Shown: positions 23,691 to 37,300 of the stretch, piece by piece
Numbering within the stretch: the first letter of the stretch is position 1
Layout of the letters: the number at the start of each line of letters is the position of its first letter
Origin: Ctenosaura bakeri
Lineage: Eukaryota > Chordata > Lepidosauria > Squamata > Iguanidae
Direction: 5' to 3'
Assembly: GCA_948474755.1 (NCBI GenBank)
Contig: CAOLHI010000734.1
Span: 868,001 to 932,000, forward strand
Length of the DNA stretch: 64,000 bases
Translations under genes and position numbers: made by a program
The notes under the pieces: generated by a model
The model's input: the letters and a program-made list of their open reading frames with translations, nothing else
Databases searched by the model: none
What the model was told of the DNA's origin: nothing

Positions 23691-24013
23691 GCGCCAGCAT
23701 GGTGAAGGGGGTTGAACATTGGAGTACACCCCTGGAGAACAGGGTTCAAATCTTTGCTTAGCCATGGAAAACCGCTGGGTTACCTTCCTCAGAAGAAGGC
23801 AAAGGCAAACTCCCTCCAAACAAATTTTGCCAGTGAAAGACTGTGGCCATTTCCGGCCGGCCCCTCCCGAAATTGCAAACCTCAGGATTCCATAGGATGT
23901 TGAAAGTGGAATCAAAGTGCTATAACAGTCTCGTGCAGAAATGGCCTGTGATAGGCATGCTTCAGAGTTGCTATAAGTTGGAAGTGATTTGAAGACACGC
24001 AACAATAACAATA
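23691..24013 (+). mobile_element. tRNA-derived SINE interrupted by a MITE
   Basis: Head GAGCGCCAGCATGGTG with ACAGGGTTCAAATC B-box, body CAAAGGCAAACTCCCTCC, tail TTGGAAGTGATTTGAAGACACGCAACAATAAC. A 102 bp foreign piece sits at 23845-23946. Removing it with one TGT copy gives CTGTGATAGG, the sequence seen in uninterrupted copies such as 21113-21278. Confidence 0.85.
23845..23946. mobile_element. Short MITE inside a SINE
   Basis: A 102 bp insertion starts GGCCATTTC and ends GAAATGGCC, a perfect 9 bp inverted repeat. It is flanked on both sides by TGT, a plausible 3 bp target duplication. It contains GGATTCCATAGGATGTTGAAAGTGGAAT, shared with the longer palindromic element at 47395-47614, so it looks like an internally deleted member. 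Confidence 0.7.
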
Positions 24014-26465
24014 CAAACAATCTGTTAGTATGCAAGATTTAAAGTAGCTGTCTTAGCAATAAATTCCCTCCAAATCCCCGCATAAGTCCCCTCAAAACAG
24101 TAGCTTTGAGTGTGCCTGTATTGGGTTACATTGTTAAGAGTGATAGAGCAGGGATAACTTATGCAAGGGGTTGAGCAATGCTAAAGTTGAGGGGCTAAAT
24201 TAACCCCCACAACACCCTGAAGGTCCACACCCCATTGTCGCAGGCTGTACTGAACAGTTCCCTCTCCATTAGGGATGGTGGTGAAAAAATATTTTTACCA
24301 CCATGGGCCACACTTTTCCAGCCCCTGTCTTAAATCTTTGAGCCGGGCATTTTATCCTCCTCTCCTCTGTTTCAAACCAGGAAGTGATCTGACTTCCTTC
24401 TCAAGTCATTTCTTGCTTTGAAATAAGGCTTGTAGAAGTTGAAAGAATTGTTTAGCTTTGCTATTAGCCTTTTGAGGGCAAAATAGAAGGTGTGAGGTGG
24501 GTTTGGCTGGGGACCACAAAAATGGCCCATGGGATTGCTCGTGAACCATACTTTATCCACCTCTACCTTAGATCAGGATCTCTAGCCTCCATGAGCCAGT
24601 GGTTGCATTTCAAATTTTGAGAATGCATCATGGGTTTCTCTACAAAATGGCTGCTTTGAGAGGAGCCATTTCAGAGAATAGCTGCCTTGGTCAGTTAGAA
24701 AACACCCATTTTCCAGAAGGGCAAACTAATTTTAGTAAATAGGTAACCTACAAAGAACTTAAATATATGGTAGAGGTAGGGCCTGAGCCCCAAATCCTCC
24801 TTTGAATTGGCCTACTCCTTAAAAAAACCCTACTCTGTTAACACAGATCCTTCTCTTGCTCAAACTCTCTTATCTCCCATCAGACCACATATATAACTTT
24901 TAAAATTCTGCTGCTTCCAATCCACCCACCTTTTCTCATTCTGGACCATGTCATCTGTTTCTCTTGCAAACATATATCCCCTCATCCGTTCAGAGATGCA
25001 GGTTCCTGAACCTCATTTATCCATTGCAAAAGCATACATTTACTCCTTCTTTCTCCTTTACTGTCCTTAACAGACTTTCTTTCCTTCTCAGCTCATCTGA
25101 GGCTGCCTTGCAGTCCTACCCAGATCCTCTTATGGGTTCCCTAGGGACCTCTCAGCAGTACCTTAAACCCATCAGGCTGCAACAAGGGCTTTTCCCCTCT
25201 TGCCTGCCCCCCACCCAAGAAGGCATTTCCTTTTTTGACATGGCTGGTGGTTTGTTTCCAGCTGTCTGTCATCTCCACTGGCTAAAAATGCTCTGGGCCC
25301 ATATGGGGTCAAAAGACATGTTGTAAAATAGAAATTCAGAAGACAAGTGGATAATAAAAATAATCCTTTTATCTCTTCTATTTAAAGGGGAAAAAATAGC
25401 AACAAGGTATTTATATAAAGACAATATACAAAAAGAAAAACGTAGTCAAAAAATGAACATGAGCAGTATAGGCAAGTAAAATACAAAAATGCAAAATAAA
25501 TAACAAGATACCACAAAATACCACAATGAAGCAGGATCAAACAGGATACTATACAAGGACAAATGGCAACAACAGCAGCAGATAAGCTCACTAAAGAAAA
25601 TGCTACTCTTATAGAGGCTTCACAGTTGCTCCAGATAACATTTATACCTGAAGGTCCTTTCTGTCTCACTAATACACAATTAACTCTATAATAGTTGAAG
25701 TTGTAAATCTTGTCTATATTCCAACAAGACATTCCTGGGACTGGACAGGAAGATGGCGGATGGCTGTGAGCCTGGTGCTTCACTTTTAGCTACCTGGGAT
25801 TAGCTAATTAAAAATAAAATAGGTAAGGGACCTTGTTAGGTGTCAAAGGAGGTGCCTGCTAGTGCTGTGTTGCTTTGACCAGAAGATATATTTCATGATT
25901 AGAAGATATATTTCATGACTAAGTTTATCATATTTTAGCCTGATTCAGTAGATATAAATTCCACTGAGTTCAGTGGCTCCCCCCCCTCAAATCATTATGC
26001 ATAGGTTTGCACCCTTAAGGAGGCAGGAGTGAAATACCAATTTAAGCAATCCTTTATGAAGCCCAGACTTTCTACTAGTTTACCTGGTTGGGATGGAAGA
26101 TAGCGTAGGTACTGGGCATTGGTGAGTAGAGCAGGAAACCGTGGGTATGAATCACAACTTAGTGAATGGCAGCGTTTTATACAGAAGGTGTCTTTTTGTT
26201 GGAAAATGACATTTTTTTTTGCAGGCTGTACCACAGGGCTCCTTTCCTCAGAAAACCAGACACAAAGGCAAGCATGCGGTCAAATCTTTGGTTGGTGGAG
26301 ATCAGCTTAATTAATTTATACAGAAGATTTCAACTTGGAGACTGGCAAACATTAGTCTTTTCTTGTACGCCCCATGATATAGCAAAAATCACACAGATTG
26401 TCACATTGTATATTATGTGTGTAAAACTGCAGAAAATCGTTGGAGGTTTTGGCAAATAGTGAATT

Positions 26466-26688
26466 TGTATGTGCTTTCAAGTTGTCTGTTGACTTATGGT
26501 GACCCCATGAATCTCATAGTTTTCTTAAGCAAGGAATACTCAGAGATGGTTTTGCTGATTCCTTCCTATGAAATATATCCTACAGCACCTGCTATTTGGT
26601 GGTGGTCTCCCATCTGAGTACTCACCAAGTGTGACCCTGCTTAGCTTCCAAGATTGGACAGGATTTGGCACCTTTAGGGTCTTTAGGC
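26466..26688 (-). mobile_element. 5S rRNA-derived SINE
   Basis: The right part on the + strand (about 26579-26688) is the complement of a 5S rRNA-like head: CCTACAGCACC, TGGTCTCCCATCTGAGTACT, then GACCCTGCTTAGCTTCCAAGAT. The left part is the SINE tail (TTTCAAGTTGTCTGTTGACTTATGGTGACCC). It is non-autonomous, with an internal type 1 pol III promoter when intact. Confidence 0.85.
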
Positions 26689-28913
26689 TGTCCTGGCAAA
26701 TATTATTCAACAAGAAATACACACATTCTGTGTTCAGTTAGTTTTCAAGTTAAAGAATAGATCAGAAAAGCTGACAACTGTGTTTTTCCCAACAGTCTTA
26801 GCTAATCCTGTTGGTGTCAGTAATAATTCCTAGGAAATGTCCTACTTTCCCAACCTGTCATTTCATAACCCGTCCCCAGGAAACCAGAGAACTACACGAT
26901 TTTTTCTGATTAACTGTTTCCACCTTGGAATGCGACTTTGAATGTAACTGGCAGTAAAATTTTGTGTACTGATAATCAGCTTGCTTTATGCTTTTTTCTG
27001 ATGAGTTTGCACCACATCAAACTTGTGACAGGCAAGTCAGGGTGGGTCATATTAACTTTTGATATTAAATTGAACATGGATCTGTTTAGAAGTCACGCCA
27101 CTATCCTAGATTAGAATCATGTGAAAGGAAGGGTGAAGGTGACCCCATAGGCTCAGATTTCTCCATTGCATCCACATTGACCATCTGTATAGTCCTTTGT
27201 TAACATGATGCTCTCTACTTTGTTCTCATTACCTGTTGCTATAGCCCGGGGATAGACAAAATATGTCCTACTAGTCTGCATGTGGCCTTTGGACTTTTAA
27301 GAGAAGCCTGTCAGAGCCCACAACCACCATTAAAAAAGAAAGGGTCAGTTTTGGGTGATTTTCTTAGCATTAAACCTGCTAAAAGCCCCCTAAATTGCCC
27401 ACAAATGTGGTGGTTTGGTTCCCCAGCCCCCCTAATGTGTTTCTGTGTTTTTATGTTTCTGGAAATGTAAAGTGTGCAATGGGGGAGCTGTTTGTGTATG
27501 AGTAGTTTTCCCATGCAATCCAGAATTATTCACAATCCCCAGTTGTGAATAATGGTAACCATTTGAGCAGTTAGTTTTTCAACATGTAGGATTTGTGATG
27601 GGGACCAACAGACTTGTCCCTCTGCTCTCTCACTCACAGGATTCTAATCCAAAATATTATGGGATGAGTGACATCTGAACAGAATGTGGATAAGAAAAGA
27701 ATATAAATCCAAATCTGCTTTCCTACACATAACATTGTACTGTGCTTCTGCATGGTAGAACGATCTAACAGAAACCAGATGGTTATTTTCTTCTTAGAAA
27801 CTGGGTCCCATGATAGTAGCTATTGGAATACTTTGTTTTCTTTAGGTAATTTGTTTTTCTACAGAGCTTTAGTTTACCCCCTTGTCATGCTGTTCAAGGA
27901 GAAACAGGTTTGAAGGAAAGGGAATCAAGATTTAATCTCTGTCGGGTATGTAGAGGTCAATAATTTAACAGTTAATTTAGCAGTTAATCCACCATAAATT
28001 ACATCCCTCCCCCTCTTCCACCCACCTTTTGTGATGAAACATATCAATTTTTTTCAACTTGTTTCTCTCTTAGAATATGCTTACTAACAATTTTAACTGA
28101 TTTTTAACTTATTTTACCAAGCTATTTTTTTGCCTTGTAACATGCTTCTTCAAATACAAGAATATATTAATCTAAAAATAGTTACACATATCCAGTGATT
28201 TTTATGTATTATTTTCTTCTACTTTTCCTCTGGAACACATCAAAATTACAATTTGCAGTGGCTTTTCTTATTCCCATCCTTAAGCCTGAGATCTCTATTC
28301 CCTTGTGGAAAACGTTGGAACCCTGATTTCAGTCTCATTAATCAGATCAAAGAACAAGTCAGATCAAGAAGCTTTAATATGGATTCCTCCTTGTCTCATG
28401 ATCTGCTGTGGAAGATTCATGTCAAGAAGCTTCTTACAGTTCTGACTAAGCCATGGTAGTTCCTACTTGTTGCTACAGTTCACTAGTGGTGTACATACTA
28501 AATTTGTTGGTGCTTTCTTGACTGCCAAAATGAGATGTACAGCAAAAAGTATCAATAATAACTGGCACAGACATAATGTTTACATTCCTGTCTACGACCA
28601 TAGTAAAATTATTGATTGATTGACGTAATGTTTAATGGAGAACACTATATGCTTTCACCACATTCTCACTGAGCTTATTTCTGATCTTGTTTGCAAACTT
28701 AAGATTCAGAGTTAAACATGGTTAACATTTACGTGGTTAATTAAGATTCTGGATCTCTGCTTAGCTCTGAAAATGGGAGGGAGAGAGAAATTTGAATGCA
28801 TAAGGGAAGAGCAGTCAGTAGATATTCAGGGAGCCTAAAATTTGCATGAGACTGTTGAATAGTGTTTTTAATAGTTTAATTTTATTTTAATGTTGACCGT
28901 GTGCATTTTTAAC

Positions 28914-28985
28914 TATATGTAAGCTGCTTTGAGTTCTGGTTTTGGGAAAGAAGCAGTGTATAAAGAAAGATAATACAATAATAGC
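28914..28985 (+). mobile_element. LINE 3'-end fragment (L2-like)
   Basis: GTAAGCTGCTTTGAGTTCTGGTTTTGGGAAAGAAGCAGTGTATAAAGAAAGATAATA has the GCTTTGAGT...GGGAAA..GC.G..TATAAA signature of this family's 3' tail. Nothing upstream is recognisable. Confidence 0.6.
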
Positions 28986-29071
28986 TGTTCAGCTGAGCTG
29001 ATTTTTGGGTGCATCCCACAATCTCAGCTCCAGAAATCTCCATGAGAAGTTTGCCATAAATCAGAAATGAT

Positions 29072-29146
29072 GTGAAGGCACACAATAGTTTTAAAGTAGT
29101 ATTTTGACATGAAGGCATGCAATGGTTTTACAGTGGTATTTTGAAT
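29072..29146. repeat. Imperfect ~38 bp tandem duplication
   Basis: TGAAGGCACACAATAGTTTTAAAGTAGTATTTTGA is followed directly by TGAAGGCATGCAATGGTTTTACAGTGGTATTTTGA. The unit begins with a SINE-tail-like TGAAGGCACACAA. Confidence 0.8.
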
Positions 29147-31455
29147 TTCCTAAATGCTTTTGTAACTGAGGTTGATGCTTTGGCCAAGATCCTGTTTAGC
29201 TGTTCCATAGCATAAATTTATGCTGGTTTAGCTCTGCTAGAGCTATATAACACTGGAGTTGTACTAGATCACACTGTTAAACAACTTGTTAAGCAAAAGG
29301 CAGCAGTATCTCTCACTCATCTGTTGCACAGTATGCTGTCTGTGGAAGCCTGGTTTGCGTACCACTCTTGCAACCACCAGTGTAAGTCACTGACAGGATT
29401 CCAGTCCAAGAATCAGTATTTCTTAATTCAGAAATACCTCATAAAGCATACATTATTTAAAACAAGGTTCATAGGTTTGAGGTACAGGCTGTTCTTTGCA
29501 CTATGAAGAATGCTGTGAATGCTGGTATTTTCAGATGAAGCATAAAAGACATGTATGTTTATATACTTATCTGGAAATCCTGGCCTAGTCAGGGTCCTCA
29601 GATGTTTGTACATGGATGGAGGCCTACTACATTTTATGTATCTGTGATGGGAAACATTGGTGCCAGCAAGCAATTGTGAATTCAGTGTAAATAATGGAGC
29701 TGGTTTTGTGATCCTGCCCTGTAGAGCCTTCCCATAAATATATTCAACTGGAATAATCTCCCTGGATGTTCTCTCAGACCCTGAATCTGACAGAAATAAA
29801 GTCTAAGAAGAACCTTCCACTGAGCTGTCTGAGGGGAAGAAATACCAAACCTGGGAATGGAGCTCAAACCAACCCACCCATTTCTCAAGGATGTAGAAGA
29901 GGAAAACAAAAGAGAGGTCATGTCTCAAGTGTAGAAGCCAAAGGTACAATTCAGAGCTGTTCACCGGTACTGTTGGTGCATGCACACCAAGGGTGATCTG
30001 GACTAAGAAGACATGGGAACATATTGGGGTAAACCAGGTTTTAGAAAACACGGTGTACTCTTTAGACAGGTGTTGACAGAAAGGAGACTGTTCATCATCT
30101 CATGCTTATTTTACTTGGGTCTGAAGTGTGGGGACTGTTGTTCAAAGTGAGGAGTCTCATTGCCATGTGTCACTAGGCTAATTGTTATATGAGGATCAAA
30201 GACATGGTTAATGTTGTGACTGTCGTCATTGCAGCTCCAACGGTGAATAGTGCTCATTCCTTGTATTATGCATGAAGGCAAAGCTAAGAGTTATAAAGCA
30301 ATTTTTTCTAAAAGGCCCATTAAAGTGAAAGCTTTTTTCCCTGTGGAGAATTAGATGTGCAGGCTCTGTGTTGGCAAATTTAGTGGTAAATGGGGTTTGG
30401 TTGAAACTGTATTTAAAAACACAGTTAACAGCATTAGATCTCCTGGAGGGAGCTGGGTGATGCACGTGATCTTAAATTTCTGTCATGTGTAAAATGTTAA
30501 CTGTCTGTGTCCCCATTGTGTTTTTGGCAACTGGTTAGTAGAGAGTGTATGATGAAATAAAAAAGCTTCTGAATTCAACTCGATGCTTCAAGGCATAGCT
30601 AATGAAAAGGTTATTGTCTTGTATGGCTTCTGTATGCTGTATAACACAGTGGTGTCATAGAATGTATATTCATAAATCAACATTGCATTGAAGCACTAGT
30701 TTGGTAGCCAGAGGTGACAAGGGATTGCCTGAAGATGAATGCATGAAATTCTAGTTAGGTGACTGATGGAGGTGGGAGAGGAGACACCCCCCCCTTCATG
30801 GAACCTAGATTTGCTGGCTGGCAGAAGAGAGATGGAATTATTTGTCCCTTGTTCCCCGGCTCCTAGCAGTTTAGAAACCTTTTGCAGGCAGGTTACACAT
30901 GCAACCTTATTCATATCAAGGTTGAATAGCTGGCAATCCACTATGTTTCTAGGTCTGCATTTGTGATTATTCATCAGGATAATACCAACAGACAGTGAGA
31001 GACAAATTCATTTTTTTGTTCATTTATTTCTAGAGCCATTGTCTGGTTAAGGAATTCTTAGCTGATAGATCAACTAAAACTTAAATGAGGAATCCTATGA
31101 ATTACGAAGCAAATCTCTTGCTGAGATCTTGCACTGTCAGATGTAATTGTAATGATCGATGTCTGTCGTCATAGTTACTTCTAATGATGCCACTCTTCCA
31201 AACCTTACCTTTTCAGCCTGGCATCATCCCGACCAAAGGGTGTTCAAAGCACTGCAGATTGGGACGCTGGGAAGTTACATCTGCAGGGCTCTCCCAGTTG
31301 TGGGGCACATTGAGAACAGGCAGGTAGAGAAACCCTTAGGGTCCCACTATAACTGGTTGTCTTAATGTGAGTTCTCAGCAGTTAAGGGACTGTAGGTCCA
31401 GCTTCTTGTGGTCTTGTAACTACTGAAAAGAATACTAGCCCACAATTTTGAAGAG

Positions 31456-31526
31456 GCTTTCTTTTTCTTTTTCTTCTTCTTCTTCTTCTTCCTTTCCTCC
31501 TTTGTCTTCGTCGTCTTCTTTTTTTG
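31456..31526. repeat. Pyrimidine (CTT)n simple repeat
   Basis: CTTTTTCTTTTTC followed by six CTT triplets and CGTCGTCTTCTTTTTTT. The poly-Ser/Phe open frame here is an artefact of the repeat. Confidence 0.85.
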
Positions 31527-32015
31527 GTATATACACATGTGTCACAACAGTGTCTATCTTAGAAGAGACAGTATCTCTTCAGTGTGATGGGAGTGATGTT
31601 GCTTTGATGGTGGTATATTCAACCTTCAGCTTTTGGGACTTAAAACAAATCAGCTGCTTGATTATTTTGAATAATTAATCAAAATGTTGTTAATTGGATA
31701 ATCAGCTAAACATTGGAGTCCTGATGTCTTTGTCTTTTGCATGTTTTTCCTTATTAGCAATATTCCTGATGAAAAACTGCAGCAGAGAGGCTTACTGGAT
31801 TGAGTTTTCAGTTATCACTTCTTGTATAACAGAGCAATCATGGTTAGCTCTTTGGGGACAGTTGATGGCTCTGTTGTCAGTGGACTGATGAATCTACTCA
31901 GGATCTGGCTCCAAACTTTAAAAGAACTTGAAGGAGCTGAGCCTATTTGGGAATAGCATTCACCTTTTGTATAGTTCCTTTAACATCTGAACTGAAACCT
32001 GGAATAGATTTCATG

Positions 32016-32254
32016 AGAGAGCCTGTGTGATGTAGTGCTTTGAGTGCTTGACTGTGGACTCGGAAGCCAGCATCTGAATCTCCTCTTGGCCATGGAAGCT
32101 CACTGGGTGACCTTGGGCAGATCACACTCTCAGCTTCAGAGGGGGTCAGTGGCAAATCGCCTCTGAAAAAATTGTGCCAAGAACCCATCCCCTCGGATAG
32201 GTTCACCTTAGGGTCACAGTAAGTTGGAAATGAATTGAAGATGAACAACAACAG
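32016..32254 (+). mobile_element. tRNA-derived SINE
   Basis: Head GAGCCTGTGTGATGTAGTGCTTTGAGTGCTTGACTG, body GGCCATGGAAGCTCACTGGGTGACCTTGGGCAG, tail CACCTTAGGGTCACAGTAAGTTGGAAATGAATTGAAGATGAACAACAACA. Full-length but diverged. Confidence 0.85.
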
Positions 32255-33943
32255 TAGATTTCATTAACACAATGTACTGGAGCCAACAACTGTGACTGAT
32301 TATGTTTGATGATTTGTTCTGCGTCTGCCCTCCCACAAGATTGCATCCATATATATAAACAGGAATTTCAGAGTTGTATTTTAAGTTCCATTATGTACAT
32401 TCCCTAGGGAAAAATGCATATATTTTGAAACTAAATTTAGTTTCTTAGATTTGTAGCCAGACTAGTTCTAGATAATTCTGGTTGGGTGACTGAATTACAT
32501 GTGTGTGCGATCTCTCTCGCCATCACTTAACCCTAGTAATTGCTGTTGCTAAGCAGCTATACGGTTGCTGAAAGAGGCAGAGACTGCCCCAATTACTTAG
32601 TGAATTTTGCCCAGATTTTCAAGGCTCGGGCCTGAATCATTTGACAGTCCCAGCTAGAGTAGACCTGTTGAATAATGGGCTTTATCTAAATGTTGACTCA
32701 CAGTTCAGCAGTTGATTAAATGGTTTTACTCTGGATGGGACAGACCAATGTCAACGTTTATACCCAAACTACCCAGTCATAGTAGATGAAGGTACACTAT
32801 TTAAATTAATGCTTTTAAGTATCTGCAGCTTTCCCTCTGCTTTTCTGTGTCTTTAGGAATGCTAAGGAGAGATGAATATTGGCAGAGGGCACCAGACATC
32901 ATAGACACTTGCACATTTGCCATGACAGGTCTAGATGTTTAATAGGTTTGATAAAAGCAATTTTAGCCTATGGTATCTAAACATCAAAGAACAACTTAAA
33001 GACAGGGCTGCTAATCTTCTACAATTTCATGGCATTCATCCAGTATGGTATTTGGATGATTGAGAATCCCTTCTACTTATGGCCAGAGGTTGAAGGAAGC
33101 TTCTGTTTCTTGACTAATACTACTGGTGACATCTATGTAAGGTCCAAATTTTGAGAAGAATTCATGGAAGTTGAGAAAGGAAGGACATAGATTACTTGGG
33201 AGTGGGGTCCTGCAGAAAAGGGATTTGGGGTTGAAGACGCTCTCCTCCATGAGCAATTTTTCCCTCTGTGTCTTTCTTGGGAAACGTCTATCTTGTTTGT
33301 GTTTTTTGTATAAAAGTTTGGATTCATTTATAACTTATATAAAAATTGCAAAATCTATCCCAGAATGAGCCACAAAAAAACTAAAGCAATGGTGTCAGTA
33401 AAAAGATGCAGTAATATTAAATCAGTACGGCAAATGTCTAGCCATTGATGAGTGTAAAACTCTTAAACCAGTGTAAGGTGATCCAGTATGAAATAATCAT
33501 AGCAGCTGAGTGGGATAAAATAGATTTCCTTTTCAGACTATAAAATACCATTTTCTTCATTCTTTGCAGTCCATTTCACTAAAATGCATCTGAGAATAAA
33601 AAAAAGTTTCAACCTGAAGCCTAAATGGCAATAAAATAAGCAGCTGTTGAACTTCCCTGGGGAAGGAGATTCTGAACCTTTGTCTCCCCTTTTAAAAATT
33701 CCGAACCATCTCCTATGATTACTACTTAGATATCTCTGATCTTTCCTTTGAAATTTGAGGTTTTAGTAACTTTCCTTGCAATATAAAGTGCCACTGACTT
33801 TCAGAGGATACCAAATTAGGATGTCCCTTGTGAGGACTTGCAGTATGTGCAGTCCTCTCAAGTATACCTCACTTTTGCTGCTTCTTGCACTTTATATTAC
33901 ACTTCTAAAATGAACTGTACATGTCTTTGGCTGGATGGAAGAA

Positions 33944-34020
33944 TGTGGAAAGCTGCCTTGAGCTGCATCAGCCCATTGGGCCTTTTTATTCAGTGTTGTC
34001 TACACTCACTGGCTCTCCAG
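33944..34020 (-). mobile_element. Second tRNA-SINE family, 3' fragment
   Basis: The complement reads CTGGAGAGCCAGTGAGTGTAGACAACACTGAATA...GGCCCAATGGGCTGA..CAGCTCAAGGCAGCTTTCC. This matches the 3' half of the element at 45950-46142 (ATGGACCATTGGT..GGCAGCTTCC). Confidence 0.6.
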
Positions 34021-34029
34021 CTTGTTGTT

Positions 34030-34152
34030 TTGTTGTGGTTGCTTGCTGTCAAGTTGACTTGAAAGTAGGGTGACCCTATGAATGGGAGACCTGCAAGATT
34101 CTACTTCTGCTGGTCTTGCAAACTCAGGGCCACCATAGCTTCCTTGATTGAA
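34030..34152 (-). mobile_element. SINE-like fragment
   Basis: GCTGTCAAGTTGACTTGAAAGTAGGGTGACCCTATGAATGGGAGACC resembles the complement of the SINE tail module (GGGTCGCC..TAAGTCGAC..). It continues AGGGCCACCATAGCTTCCTTGATTGAATGAG. The family is not firmly recognised. Confidence 0.5.
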
Positions 34153-34210
34153 TGAGTCTACCTGTAGTGCAGTCTCCCCTTTTCCCTACTGCTTTCCTGT
34201 TTGCCAAACA

Positions 34211-35715
34211 TTGTCTTCTTCCGGGTACCTCACACAATGGGTTTGGTGCCTGCTCAGGGACCAAGAGCTGAGTAACTTGGCAGGAACCTCACCTCCTCCT
34301 GCGTACTGCACATGGCTCAGCCCGCCAAGCTACCATCTTTTCAGTTTCTTTTCATCCTCTGTTCAAGTTGCCCCTATTGGTTTGTTCTGCTGTTGAGTAG
34401 CTTCTCTTTTTTTGTATTTTTCCCTCTTGTGTTGCATTTTCCACTTAGTTCCTTTCTCTGTCTTTCTTATTTAAAATAAAACTTTCTCTTTTGCATCCCT
34501 TTCCCCTCTTTTCACCCTCATTCTGATGGCCTATATGTCTCTGTTTAAGTGATGCTCCTCCTGTAATAGAAAAGTTTCATTGTTAGACGCCCATGACGAG
34601 TGTCTATATTGCCTAAGGGAGGAGCATAACATCATCAAGAATAAGATCTGTAGGCAATTCACCTTGTGGACATTAAAAAATTGGGCTTCTCAGCAATATA
34701 AAGTGCAAGAAGTCATTTTGTTGGGAGAGATTGTTGAAGGTACCAGAAGAGGCCACTGAAAATATACTTCTGTTTACTGCCTCAACTACTGTATCATGGC
34801 TTCGGGGCATGTCAAAGGCATCCTTGGTACCAACCACCATACTGATGGACTCAGTACTGACTCAGTCCCCTTTGGTACCACAGCCTACCATTTTGCCTTT
34901 GGTACTGGCTTCCAGAGACCTTCTGCAGTGGAGATGTCTTCAGCCTCTGTCTCCAAGGAGAAGTTGGCAAACAGCCAGCATTCCAGCTGACAGCCCTGTG
35001 TCTGTGTGGGCCCAGTTGAAGTCTCAAATAAAGAAGAAGGTGAAGCATGCTGGTACTTTGGTTGTTTCTGGGACAAGTTGCAAGTTGATAGGTTCCAGTT
35101 TTGGCTCCTGATCCAGTTTCAGCTTCTTTGCCCTTAGTTGCTAAGATAGACGAAGGGCCTGTGGTGTTGGCACCAGTGGAGTCATTGGTACTGAGGACTA
35201 TTTCTAGCCAAAGCCAGCACTGAGAGTACCTGCTCCACCTCCCCCCATGACCGATATTCTTGGCATAACCATGACATATGCCCTTCTTATTGAGAGCCTT
35301 CCTACTGTTCTTCCAGGCCACCTTATAGGAAGTGAGGTTAGCATGACAATTAACCGTTCACTTTTGTCTCATACATGGACTGGTGTCAACGAGAGCATCT
35401 TTGGAGAGAACCACCAAGATTTCATTGGTCCCACTCCCTCTGGTAGCAGGATTGGTACTATGTCTATGCTTATCAGTACCATTTTCCTCGCACATCATCT
35501 CATGATATGTGCAAAGTGTGACAGCCTCAGTTTAGTCATCTTAGCTGTATTAGCTGTCTATCTTAGCTGTTTATCTATGTATCCATCTTTCTTTAACTGT
35601 GGGTGCCAGAATCCCCTAGCCAGAATGATGGCGGCAAGATTTTTGTAGTCCCCAAAGTAAAGCTTCCAAGTTCTGTCCAGGATCTAAAATATCAAGGATT
35701 AAACCTAGGATATTT
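34211..35715 (+). mobile_element. DIRS-type retrotransposon relic, left part
   Basis: The left end (34211-34330) aligns to the young DIRS left terminal repeat: TTGTCTTCTTCCGGGTACC..CACAC, AACTTGGCAGGAACCTCACC, CTGCGTACTGCACATGGCTCAGCCCGCC. Near 34590-34680 the gag-like zinc region is recognisable as DECLYCLREEHNI (young copy: KECLFCLGESHNI). A Ser/Thr/Pro-rich gag segment follows to about 35100. Around 35625-35715 a piece like the RT start occurs (ARFL..VVPK..VQDLKYQGLN), so the middle is shortened. CpGs are lost and many stops occur, so it is old. Confidence 0.7.
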
Positions 35716-35815
35716 TTCATGCGTAGTAAGTGTTCCTATAATTGAGCTAGGAACTTTGTCTAAATGAGACCAAGCTTGGAAAGAGGCTGGATGGCCATCT
35801 GTCAGGAGTGCTTTG

Positions 35816-35886
35816 ATTGTGTATTTTAGCATGGTGAGGGTTGGACTTGATGACTCTTGTGGTCTCTTCCAGTTCTGTGATTCTAA
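35816..35886 (+). mobile_element. CR1 3'-end fragment
   Basis: GGTTGGACTTGATGACTCTTGTGGTCTCTTCCAGTTCTGTGATTCT is the standard CR1 3' terminus in plus orientation, including the single remaining GTGATTCT tail unit. Confidence 0.9.
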
Positions 35887-37300
35887 TTTGCAGTGAGGTT
35901 GTTCTGCTGAACTCCTATAAGATGAACAGTAATGTGTATATCCCCTTAGTGGCGGGGGTTACATTGGTTGTATACAATAGCTCCCATTCTTCAGGAGGTG
36001 ATAGGTCATGATGCAACAAAATGGTGGCTGTGTTTAGTTCTTGCTAATATCAGAACTGCATTAACAACTACAAAGCAGTTGGTAGTGCGTCTCTCTAACT
36101 AGTCTATGGGGCTGGAGTGTGCCTGAAGAGAGAACATTGCAGTTCTTTCCCTTCAGCTTGCTTTATGTTCATGACCAGTGGATTCAGCAGTGTTTTTGAG
36201 AAAGATACTTTTTTTTTGGTGGAGGGGAGAATAGTTATAGTGTTTTCTCTCACACTTGTACTTCTCCTGTTTCTTCAAGTTGACAGCCTACAAAAGAAAA
36301 GAACTCAGTTTGTCAGCATATTCATTCCTGTAAGGAACATTTCTTGAAATTCTTAGCTGGAATTGACTCCTTGTTTCAAGGTGTATGCTCACATGTGAGA
36401 AATGGAGAAAGAGATCACAGCTGTACCACATGTAACCTCTCCATTTGGAGGAAAAAAAAGGTGTTTTGTGTTCTGTTCTTTTGGCTTGGGTTCACACAAG
36501 TGAGAGGATTTGTAGAAATGCTCTGTTTATTGATAGTTTCCAGCAGATGGGAAGATGAAATTTCTGCTTTAACTCAGTACTGTCGTACGGAAGTTTTTTT
36601 TTCTTGGATTTGTGCTGTGAAAATTGTAAGGGGAAATCACTAGGGAATAAAAATTCATTGAGAGATCATTTTAAAAACAAAGCAGGGAGCCTACACCAAC
36701 CCGCCACCATAGGTCTACAGATTGTAGGTGGTAGCTGTACATTCATTTATGCTAGTCACTATACTGTGTAGATCCCATCATGATAAAACAACAGTATTTT
36801 ATGAATTTAGCTGGTGATATTTTGTAAGTCAGGATTGATGTAGGTTTTCCCACTCTTCCTTCTCCTCTCTTTTAAAAGCTTTTATCCTTAGATTTGTTCT
36901 ATAATCTTTGGTAGATTTCTCTCCTGTCAAAATTTGGAAGGCTATTCTTCCTTTCATATACAAATACATATGTTCTCTATAATTTAAAAAAATATTAAAT
37001 GATGTTCACATTGCTGCTTTTTCTGGTGTAATCACAAAAATTGGGAAGTGCAGGATTTGGCCAGATACATCACTTTTTTCATAATGCCAGATGAGAAATC
37101 TATAAATCTGGTGAGATACATAGTGTCTTCATTCAGCTTGCCCAAGTTTAACCTTCCATTAGTCCTAAAAGTTTATGTAAACAAACTGAATAATGTTCTG
37201 TTCAACTGTGGGTGGTTGATGATGGATACGAGAAATCTGTTGTATTCCAGTTAGAGAACACTGTGCAACTTTCACATGTTTCCAAATACATCAGTTGAGT

